A DNA stretch of 51,160 nucleotides from Methanobrevibacter sp. (GTDB lineage Archaea; Methanobacteriota; Methanobacteria; Methanobacteriales; Methanobacteriaceae): assembly GCA_017473945.1 (NCBI GenBank), contig JAFUIW010000041.1:1-51160 (forward strand), written 5' to 3'. The notes under the pieces were generated by a model. It was not told the DNA's origin, made no database searches, and saw nothing but the letters and a program-made list of their open reading frames with translations. Within the stretch, counting starts at the first letter, position 1; each line of letters starts with the position of its first letter. Positions 44,390 through 51,160 of this stretch are shown piece by piece. The translations under genes and the position numbers were made by a program.

Positions 44390-45472
44390 TCATTGCATTT
44401 TGAAGGGGAAACAATCAATCAATTCTTTTTGTTTTTCATGGAGCTGATTAAGTGATTTGAAATTGCATTTGAAATCCTTTTCAATATCAGGAAATTCACC
44501 TTCTTTTAAATCTAAACATTCCCTATCAGTACCCCAAGAAGAGAAATAATCATGAAATTTAAATCCGTTTCCTTCAACCTTGCCTGAAATTTCACACCAG
44601 CAGTTTGGAATGGCATATGAATCTGCAACCACTAAACCATGAAGACTTGTGGAAATTATATATTCACACTGAGATATCTCTTTTAAAACCTGTTTCGGTT
44701 CATCATGAACATCAATAATTTTTGAATTCGGATAAAATTCCAACATTTTTTGAAGAATCCTTTCAGACTTATCCCAACGATGGGGAACAATGCCCATATG
44801 ATATTTTTTTTCGGACGGTTCAATAATCATGGATGATAAAATACCCGGATCTGCTAAAACACAAGAAATATCTTCTCCAAGAATCTCTGACAATCTTTTT
44901 CTGGTTTTTTCACCACGTAAAGCATGAATAATATAAGGACGTAAGCCTTTTTGTTCAGTGTTGCCATAATCAAACATCAAACCAGTTCCCCAAATATGAA
45001 ACGGCTTGTTTGTTTCACATTCCTTTTGCAATTCCTTATTATAATCCTCAATTATGGAGTTTGTGACAAGTTTGTCGAAAATGCTTCCAACACAGCACAA
45101 ATCTGCATTAGTAAAGTAAGCAAATTCAAAGTCCAAATTGAAAACTGAAGATATAATATCTTCATTTAGCCGGTCACCAAAATTGGGCCAATCGTTAAAA
45201 TAATATAATTTGACACCATTATCATTAATTACTCTTTTTTTATAGTTTAAATATTCATCATAAGATACATTTTTCCAAACCCAATTTAAAACAGCATCAA
45301 TGCTGTCTTTATCTTCAGGATGGTTTAAATAAAAGTTCACAGTTATTGCAATTTGTTTGGCGTACCATTCGAAAGCATTTGTGATTAGTTTATGTTCAGT
45401 TAAATACTCATAAATTTTTCGTTTTTCTTCAAGATTTTTAATTATGAAATCCGAATTGTTGGCGAATGTCAT
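44390..45472 (-). CDS. Polysaccharide pyruvyl transferase, probably the 3' part of a split GT2 fusion
   Basis: 360 residues in the open frame. From about residue 95 it matches the pyruvyl transferase family: LYYFNDWPNFGDRLNEDII, HIWGTGLMFDYG, ALRGEKT, LADPGIL, GIVPHRWD and ISTSLHGLVVADSYAIPNCW. Such enzymes add ketal-pyruvate from PEP to surface sugars. The first 95 residues look like the helical tail of a GT2 enzyme. Upstream codons in the same frame continue with IVGIYRIHGGNMT, a standard GT2 tail that is cut off in the preceding gene. ATG 45472 has no good ribosome binding site. The original gene was probably one GT2-pyruvyl transferase protein. Confidence 0.8.
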   Translation of the reverse strand: MTFANNSDFIIKNLEEKRKIYEYLTEHKLITNAFEWYAKQIAITVNFYLNHPEDKDSIDAVLNWVWKNVSYDEYLNYKKRVINDNGVKLYYFNDWPNFGDRLNEDIISSVFNLDFEFAYFTNADLCCVGSIFDKLVTNSIIEDYNKELQKECETNKPFHIWGTGLMFDYGNTEQKGLRPYIIHALRGEKTRKRLSEILGEDISCVLADPGILSSMIIEPSEKKYHMGIVPHRWDKSERILQKMLEFYPNSKIIDVHDEPKQVLKEISQCEYIISTSLHGLVVADSYAIPNCWCEISGKVEGNGFKFHDYFSSWGTDRECLDLKEGEFPDIEKDFKCNFKSLNQLHEKQKELIDCFPFKMQ

Positions 45473-45501
45473 ATTTCCGCCATGGATTCTGTAAATTCCA
45501 A

Positions 45502-46218
45502 CTATCCGCTTATTGATAAACGTTTTTCCACCATCATCAATGCCCTTAAATAGATAGATGTATCATTCATCATTGCCATCTCTTTAAATTGGGCTTTGAC
45601 TAAACATTTCCTCCGGAATGCAGCCGGAAACAGTGATGTGGGTTTAGGATATCTTATCATGAAATTTTTCAGGTATTCAATTGAATCAATTATAATATTG
45701 CCCAGATTCAACTGGAAATATACATACTTGTCTTCGGTTTCATAGTGAGTATAAGATTCAGATAAAATTACATTGACAGTTTCATCTTCAAATATTTTTA
45801 TCAAATCAAAGAAATAACCGTTATCAATGAAATAGTCATCATCATCGCAAAATATTATATAATCCCCATCTGAGAGATTATACCCCTTTTGCCTGCTCAA
45901 TCCGGCACCCAAATTTTCATGGTTTCGGTAATATTTAAGGCGCTTGTCATGATAATTGCCATATACCTCACTAGTTTTGTCGCTTGAAACATCATCAATC
46001 AGGATTATCTCAAAATTTTGATAGGACTGGCTGAAAATACTGCTTATCAATTCACTTAAAAATTCAAATCTGTTGTGTGTTGGTATTATAACACTTATTT
46101 TTGGATTGTCATTCTCTACAAGATTGATTTTATGTTTATATAATAGATTATAATAAGCAGAGACACTAAGCAAATTTTCATCTTTTTTTTGTTTAAAACT
46201 TTCCAGATAATCATTCAT
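45502..46218 (-). pseudogene. GT2 glycosyltransferase, frameshifted near its end
   Basis: 238 residues. The GT-A fold is intact through the donor and metal sites: ISVIIPTHNRFEFLSELI, LIDDVSSDKTSE, LGAGLSRQKGYN and FCDDDDYF, then DTSIYLRAL. The frame then reads MMVEKRLSISG and stops, whereas the next frame supplies the expected continuation GGKTFINKRIVGIYRIH and runs into the pyruvyl transferase. A one-base loss around 45525-45535 explains this; a sequencing error or programmed shift is also possible. GGTGA six bases before ATG 46218 supports expression. It probably acts on a surface glycan. Confidence 0.75.
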
Positions 46219-46683
46219 GAATTTTCACCAGGCACCTAAATATTTTTTACATATGCATTTTTAAAGTTCGTATTGTATTATTTAATGACTATGAAATAAA
46301 TCCATACTCCAATTTTTCTTATTTAATATTTTTTTAAACATTTATTTTATAAATTTTGGCTTTTTAGAATTCATCTTAGATTTTTGCAAAAAATTATTTA
46401 AAAATAGAGTTTATTTCTATTTTACTCAAATCAATTAAACTAATTATTTAATGAAAATTCAGATTCACACATGCATCTTACTTTGGCCATGAAAACATGT
46501 GGGCAGATACAAAGAAATAGATTTACTGAGTCAAAACAACACTAAAAAAAACACTATCCGCAACATTTAAAGAAATTCAAAACCCTGATATCTACAAAAT
46601 ATTTATTTTATTAAAAATTGATTTGAAATTATCCTCATTGGATATTTTATCTCTAAACTAAAAATGATTACGTATCATAATCC
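46219..46683. other. Gene-free stretch
   Basis: AT-rich, with no supported frame, ribosome binding site or repeat. It probably contains the promoter of the leftward GT2 gene near its left end. Confidence 0.5.
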
Positions 46684-47012
46684 TCATTTGCAATAAACTT
46701 TTTCAGCCTTTTCAATTAAAATTTCAAATGTATTCGGGCTTAACAAATCATCACTGTCAAGAAATGATATGTATTTTCCTTTAGCAATTTCAAGTCCTCT
46801 GTTTCTGGTGAATCCAGGATCTCTATTAGTTTCATTTGATTTCTTTATTCTTGAATCTTTTCTTGAAAATAGTTTAAAATGCCTAATGATTAAACTGATA
46901 AAATACTAGCAATCCAGATTATTCAAAATCCTGATAAGTTTGCCTTAAAACGCTGTTGAGACATGTAAATAGATATTGCTCAACATTATGATGGGATGAT
47001 AACAGAAATCAT
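46684..47012 (-). pseudogene. Decayed GT2 glycosyltransferase
   Basis: Reading leftward from ATG 47012 gives MISVIIPS and a stop. A shifted frame continues HNVEQYLFTCLNSVLRQTYQDFE and stops. A third stretch gives NRDPGFTRNRGLEIAKGKYI then SFLDSDDLLSPNTFEILIEKA, ending at 46684. Together these are the N-terminal, acceptor-turn and Asp-x-Asp segments of a GT2 enzyme in the right order. The VDDGSTD segment and the C-terminal half are gone. It is a dead gene of the surface-glycan region. Confidence 0.85.
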
Positions 47013-47122
47013 GATTATTTTCCAAATATTTTAATACAATATGATATATATTATACATTAGTTAAATTTTTACTTAGTGCCCTCTAATTGAATTATACTT
47101 AAAAAATATCCTGGAGATAAAA

Positions 47123-48145
47123 ATGAATCAAAATGAATCCAGTTTGAATAATAAAAATTATTCATCAAATTCAACAAAACATTATCAAAATGAAATAGAG
47201 TCTTTAAAAGAAGAGATAAACTCCATTAAGGCAATCAATGAAAAGACCAAAAAGAACATGCAGTTGGAACTTCACTCAAAACTGGAACCATGTGAATACA
47301 AACAAGAAATGATAGAACAGATAAAATCAGAAAACGAGTCCCTTAAAAGAGATATTTCAGATCATGAAGCAATCACATTAAATTTAGCCGAAAAGTATGA
47401 TTATGCAAATAATATTATTGAAGATATGGAGAATGAAATAAATAAGTTAAATCAAAAAATTTCCACACAAAACGATGAAATTAATTCATATAAAGATGAG
47501 TCTGCATTGAAAAATAAAGTTATTGAAGATATAGAAAACAGAGTAAATAAGTTATATAAAAAAATTTCCGCACAAACAGATGAAATTAATTCATATAAAG
47601 ACGAATCTGTATTGAAAAATGAAATTATTGATGAGCTAACCTCAAATATAATCCTATTAAATAGTGAAAAAGAAGAGATTATTTTGGAAAATGAAACAAA
47701 AACAAATGAAATAAACCGGATGAATAAACTTTTAGCAGATAATGATGAGTATAATTCAGATTTAATTTTAAAACTGAAAGATTATAAAAATGAACTTAAA
47801 AATAAAGATTTGGAAAATGAATATTTAAAGAACAATAATATGGTCAAAAAACTTCTAAATCCTCTTTCATACGCATATTTACTTTTTAAATCCAACCGAA
47901 AAGAAATTTCTGTAAATTTGAAGTTGTATAAAGCTCTCAAAAATAGTGATAACTTTGATATAGGACATTATCTGAGAAATAATGAAGATATTAAGAATAG
48001 CAAATGGTGCAAATACTTTTCACCCCAATTGCATTATGTGTGCAACGGTTTTAATGAAAAACGTGACATTAATAAAGTGAATTTAAAAATAGAATCCAAA
48101 CAAGACTTATTAAATTATATACACTCTACAAATGGCCATGATTAA
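47123..48145 (+). CDS. Coiled-coil protein with a GT-associated C-terminal domain
   Basis: 340 residues. About residues 20-245 form a long coiled coil rich in Asn, Lys and Glu, including a duplicated unit of about 35 residues (100-134 and 135-169; ISTQNDEINSYKDESALKNK). The C-terminus (about 265-320) reads FDIGHYLRNNEDIKN...SPQLHYVCNGFNEKRDIN, matching the YYL..NPDV...HY...G..EGR module found at the ends of many surface-polysaccharide glycosyltransferases. No catalytic domain is present. It may organise or measure glycan synthesis. GGAG precedes ATG 47123. Confidence 0.7.
   Translation: MNQNESSLNNKNYSSNSTKHYQNEIESLKEEINSIKAINEKTKKNMQLELHSKLEPCEYKQEMIEQIKSENESLKRDISDHEAITLNLAEKYDYANNIIEDMENEINKLNQKISTQNDEINSYKDESALKNKVIEDIENRVNKLYKKISAQTDEINSYKDESVLKNEIIDELTSNIILLNSEKEEIILENETKTNEINRMNKLLADNDEYNSDLILKLKDYKNELKNKDLENEYLKNNNMVKKLLNPLSYAYLLFKSNRKEISVNLKLYKALKNSDNFDIGHYLRNNEDIKNSKWCKYFSPQLHYVCNGFNEKRDINKVNLKIESKQDLLNYIHSTNGHD
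47418..47625. repeat. Internal 105-bp duplication in the coiled-coil gene
   Basis: Two adjacent, diverged copies of about 105 bases (47418-47521 and 47522-47625) encode the repeated 35-residue coiled-coil unit. The multiple of three, equal to five heptads, keeps the coiled-coil register. Confidence 0.75.
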
Positions 48146-48351
48146 TCTATCGCTTCGAAGTTTATTGGTAAATACCGCACCGCACATACTCTTGAAACTC
48201 GTACTTCTCAAAAATAATTAAAATATCCTTCAAAACATATAATTTAAATATTTTTAACCTACAAGTAAAAATTATTAACTGCAATTTAATTTAAAATAAT
48301 ACAATATAAATGACAATGCAGATTATATGAAAACAATCTAACGCAATAAAA

Positions 48352-49194
48352 TCATATGAACGTTTTCATGTAATCTATTAAATCATCCCTGAATTCCTTA
48401 TCCTCAAGTGCAAAATCGATTGATGATTTAAGCCATTCCAGACGAGTTTCAATGTTGAATACATCACCAGTAAATTCAACTCCGTAAATTTCATCCAGCT
48501 TTGAAAGTGCATCTGTCAGCTGAACTTCACCATTGAAACCTGCTTCGGTTTGTCTGATTTTATCGAAAATATCCGGTGTTAGGACATATCTTCCAACAAT
48601 CGCCAGATTTGATGGAGCTTCATCAGGACCGGGCTTTTCAACCAGATCGTTGATTTTATAGATGTTATCTTCAACATTTGTAGCATCGACTATTCCATGC
48701 CTGCTGAGTCTATCATGGGAAACCTCCCTGACTGCAATTGCAGATTTCTCGAATCTATTGAAAACATCAATTAGCTGTTTTGTTAAAGGTGTCTTTGACT
48801 TTGTTATTGAATCTCCAAGCAAAACCGCAAATGGTTCATCCTGAATGTGTCTTTCAGCGCATGCTATGGCATCACCCAATCCATTGATGTCCTTTTGCCT
48901 GACATAGCACACATCAGCAAGGTCTGTGATTTTTCTCACTTCTTTTAAAACCCTGTCCTTTCCTGACTTTTGAAGGGTGTACTCAAGTTCATAAGACTTG
49001 TCGAAGTGATCTTCAATTGACCTTTTGTTTCTGCCTGTGACGATTAGAATGTCATCAATTCCAGAAGCTATTGCTTCTTCAATTACATACTGGATTGTTG
49101 GCTTGTCATAGACCGGCAACATTTCCTTTGGTTGTGATTTGGTTGCTGGAAGGAGTCTTGTTCCGAATCCAGCAGCCGGAATAACTGCTTTCAT
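48352..49194 (-). CDS. galU: UTP-glucose-1-phosphate uridylyltransferase
   Basis: The 280-residue protein has the nucleotidyltransferase signature AAGFGTRLLPATKSQPKEMLP at the start (about 6-26), QYVIEEAIASGIDDILIVTGR, LLGDSI, and VEKPGPDEAPSNLAIVGRY. It makes UDP-glucose from UTP and glucose-1-phosphate for surface glycans, in keeping with the neighbouring GT2 and pyruvyl transferase genes. Length is normal. AAGGAAG lies before ATG 49194. Confidence 0.95.
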   Translation of the reverse strand: MKAVIPAAGFGTRLLPATKSQPKEMLPVYDKPTIQYVIEEAIASGIDDILIVTGRNKRSIEDHFDKSYELEYTLQKSGKDRVLKEVRKITDLADVCYVRQKDINGLGDAIACAERHIQDEPFAVLLGDSITKSKTPLTKQLIDVFNRFEKSAIAVREVSHDRLSRHGIVDATNVEDNIYKINDLVEKPGPDEAPSNLAIVGRYVLTPDIFDKIRQTEAGFNGEVQLTDALSKLDEIYGVEFTGDVFNIETRLEWLKSSIDFALEDKEFRDDLIDYMKTFI

Positions 49195-49658
49195 AATATC
49201 TTCCTTGGTTAGTATATGATTTTCATAATGTATATATTTTATTTCATGAAATTATTATTCATCAAAATTTTTATTTTCCATGAAACAATTAAAACATTCT
49301 AAATAGATTTATAACCTTTTAGAATGAAATTTCGTGCAAATACGATAAATATTATTAATTTTTTCCATTACTTCACCAGACACTAACAAACAACAAATTT
49401 AAGAAGTTTTCAATAGGATAATACTTATCTAAAAAAATTATTTAAACAATAATTTCAAACCTTAATTTATTTAAAGAAATAGGTTATAATTTAAGTACTT
49501 TTTATGTTAACTATAGAAATAATTTACACATGAATTAATTTCGTAAAATCAATGACTTAATCAATTCTAAGCATTAATGACATATGGATAAAATACACTA
49601 AAAACGTAAATAACAATCAAAAAGAAAATAATTTAAAACAAAATAGGCAATATTAATT

Positions 49659-49699
49659 TGAGGATTGCTGTTTTTCATACATTTTTTAAGCAATCCTCA
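49659..49699. ncRNA. Possible structured RNA: 11-bp stem
   Basis: TGAGGATTGCT (49659-49669) pairs perfectly with AGCAATCCTCA (49689-49699) around a 19-base T-rich loop. The stem is more GC-rich than its surroundings, in which no gene was found. Whether it is transcribed is unknown. Confidence 0.35.
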
Positions 49700-49993
49700 C
49701 CTAAATTAAAATTTTTATATCCAAACAAATCACAATAACTCAAAATCATATATGTAAATTTGATTGGGGGATCTCTCCAAACAATTTTAACATTTAAATT
49801 CTAACTGAAAATAACAAAAATGCATTTTTAAATTAAATGAAAATAAATTTTCCACACATTGACATTATAATTTACTACACTACAAAAAACCAAGCAATAA
49901 AACTTATTAAACACTAAAAATAAATTTTAAAATAGCAAAGAGATTTGCTTACAACCAACAAATGCCATTTGTGAAAACTTATGGTGTAAGATA

Positions 49994-50014
49994 TGGGATT
50001 GAAATACAATCCCA
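49994..50014. other. 8-bp stem hairpin
   Basis: TGGGATTG-AAATA-CAATCCCA, perfect, with a five-base loop. The flanks (ATGGTGTAAGATA and TATCCCCATA) could extend it imperfectly. Confidence 0.45.
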
Positions 50015-50118
50015 CTATCCCCATAAAATAATTTTTTAACTTTAAAAATTGAAATTATCAAAAATAAACTCAGTTCGTGTGAACGTTAGTAAATAGAATA
50101 AAAATAAGAATTGAAGAG

Positions 50119-50138
50119 GATTAATAAAAATTAATCCC
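50119..50138. other. 8-bp stem hairpin
   Basis: GGATTAAT-AAAA-ATTAATCC, perfect, about 150 bases beyond the stop of the leftward methyltransferase gene. It could act in termination of that transcript or belong to an RNA gene. Confidence 0.4.
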
Positions 50139-50286
50139 CATTACTGTTTATTGAACTGTAATAATAACTTGAATTGCATATTATATAAAAGTTTCATTAA
50201 ATTTTAAAAATTCCATTAATTATTGCATCTCATGAAAATGAAGATTAACCCCCTGAGCATATTCAAATAGCTAATCATTTAATAAT

Positions 50287-50925
50287 TCATAATTTTTTAG
50301 CGATGATTCTGATAACATATGGATTGTCATCTTTGTAGACAGCTAAATTATTATCCTCAATTTTATAAACAATTTCAAAGTTTCGAGATTCTAATTTTTC
50401 AATTATTTTATCCAAGTCCATATATCTCCTATAATGAGTAGTGAAGTTTTCTGTATCACTTAATGATTCTCCTTGTTTAAACATGGGGTCATTTAAACTT
50501 CTTGCCTCAAGTAAGAAGCATCCATCTTTATTAAGAGTATCTTCAATCCAATCAAGAGTATTATCTTCTTTAGTTTCATTAATTGAATGGAATGTAAATC
50601 TTGAATAAATATAATCAAAATTTGTGTTTTTAATTAAATCAGATTTTGTATTGGTCAAATTAGTGAAATCATCAGCTATGAATATAATGTTTTCTTCTTT
50701 GTAATTTTCATTTAAGTAATCCACTTCTTCTCCCACTTGATCAACAGCAACAACATTTAATTTGTTTTTTGCAAAATAAATACTGTCCCTACCATTTCCA
50801 CAACCAAGTTCAATTAAATTTTTATCTTCACTTAGTTTTGGTAAAATAAATTCTGCAAATGTAGATGCACCTGTTGGTTTTGAATTTTTTGCATAATATT
50901 CTGTCCAATACTTTTTGTCGTCCAT
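50287..50925 (-). CDS. Class I SAM-dependent methyltransferase
   Basis: 212 residues with SAM-binding motif I LIELGCGNGRDSIYFA (about 37-52), an acidic Asp ending strand 2 (VVAVDQ), FIADDF, and the post-motif FDYIYSRFTFHSI. It resembles TehB/thiopurine-like small-molecule methyltransferases; the substrate is unknown. GGGGGA seven bases before ATG 50925 is a strong site. It is divergent from the gene at the right edge. Confidence 0.82.
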   Translation of the reverse strand: MDDKKYWTEYYAKNSKPTGASTFAEFILPKLSEDKNLIELGCGNGRDSIYFAKNKLNVVAVDQVGEEVDYLNENYKEENIIFIADDFTNLTNTKSDLIKNTNFDYIYSRFTFHSINETKEDNTLDWIEDTLNKDGCFLLEARSLNDPMFKQGESLSDTENFTTHYRRYMDLDKIIEKLESRNFEIVYKIEDNNLAVYKDDNPYVIRIIAKKL

Positions 50926-51070
50926 TACATAATCCCCCTTTATTATTAAATTAGGTATATTGCCATTAATATAATTTTATATATAACAAATAAATTGGAA
51001 ATCAGAGATTTTTAAAAGATTATAGTTAGTTACCAAACTTTTATTATAGATGAATGACAAATAGTTAATT

Positions 51071-51160
51071 ATGTCAGGGAAATCTAATATTAATGTTTTG
51101 GAAAAAGTTAAAAAAACAAGACTTGATGAAGAAATAGCGAACTATGTTTCTTATTACAGA
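51071..51160 (+). CDS. Start of a rightward gene cut by the window end
   Basis: An ATG at 51071 opens a frame without stops to the last base: 30 codons beginning MSGKSNINVLEKVKKTRLDE. The composition is that of a soluble helical start. TATA-like TTTTATATATAA lies upstream at about 50977-50988. No ribosome binding site is visible, so the start is tentative. Too short to assign. Confidence 0.5.
   Translation, partial: MSGKSNINVLEKVKKTRLDEEIANYVSYYR

Larger units (their letters stand above)
49195..50286. other. 1.1-kb gene-free stretch with several hairpins
   Basis: No frame with a start, ribosome binding site and reasonable length on either strand. It contains three clear inverted repeats: 49659-49699, 49994-50014 and 50119-50138. 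A small hairpin occurs in TTGGGGGATCTCTCCAA (49764-49780). Candidate small RNA genes or terminators. Confidence 0.6.

Noticed and set aside
48146..48220. Possible decayed gene tail after the coiled-coil gene
   Set aside because: One frame reads SIASKFIGKYRTAHTLETRTSQK before a stop, but it is too short and lacks a recognisable motif.

Overview
The window is AT-rich chromosomal DNA of a hydrogenotrophic methanogen, most likely Methanobrevibacter or a close relative in Methanobacteriales. Signs of this are an MtrA-type corrinoid protein, a coenzyme F430 synthetase-like Mur ligase next to hemC, an F420-glutamate ligase-family protein, archaeal aIF5A, large adhesin-like proteins with beta-helix and Ig-like repeats, and GGTGA/GGAGGT ribosome binding sites before ATG, GTG and TTG starts. 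I saw no rRNA, tRNA, CRISPR array or insertion sequence.

Layout. 1-1480: a duplicated two-gene HEPN-type module, one copy decaying. 1506-3825: polyamine/hypusine genes (agmatinase, aIF5A, pyruvoyl arginine decarboxylase). 3890-9768: rightward housekeeping genes (NADP phosphatase/NAD kinase fusion, CfbE-like ligase, hemC, Gfo/Idh/MocA oxidoreductase, GfcR-like PRTase regulator). 10001-13300: Kef-type antiporter, HIRAN protein, ARPP-1-like protein. 13290-15983: a type I methylase/specificity-like pair without a restriction subunit and with degenerate catalytic motifs. 16306-23125: two secreted adhesin-like proteins. 23301-26510: MtrA paralogue lacking a membrane anchor, Rpn-type nuclease-like protein with a perfect 12-bp minisatellite, PAP2 phosphatase, small protein, nitroreductase. 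26552-29197: GT2-TagF fusion.

The most striking block is 29321-41484: eight tightly packed leftward genes. In transcription order they encode a TIR domain fused to an adhesin-type beta-helix without signal peptide, a two-domain Clp-type AAA+ protein with altered second Walker B, a Hanks-type Ser/Thr kinase, a tail-anchored J-like protein without HPD, a GrpE-like protein, a divergent Hsp70 with an inserted domain, a TPR membrane protein, and a PPP-type phosphatase. The first seven are 12-47 bp apart. This looks like one machine joining NAD-cleaving or signalling TIR chemistry, reversible phosphorylation and a dedicated chaperone set at the membrane. I know of no described system with this composition, so it is my main candidate for something new; its function (defence, stress or surface sensing) is inference.

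41990-51160: F420 ligase-family protein, a small conserved-looking protein, an unlisted 46-residue membrane peptide, then a surface-glycan region (GT2/pyruvyl transferase split by an apparent one-base frameshift, a decayed GT2, a coiled-coil protein with a GT-associated C-terminus, galU), a 1.1-kb gene-free stretch with several hairpins, a methyltransferase, and the first codons of a rightward gene cut by the window end.

All calls are from reading the sequence and translations; no database search was run, and identities and counts are by eye.
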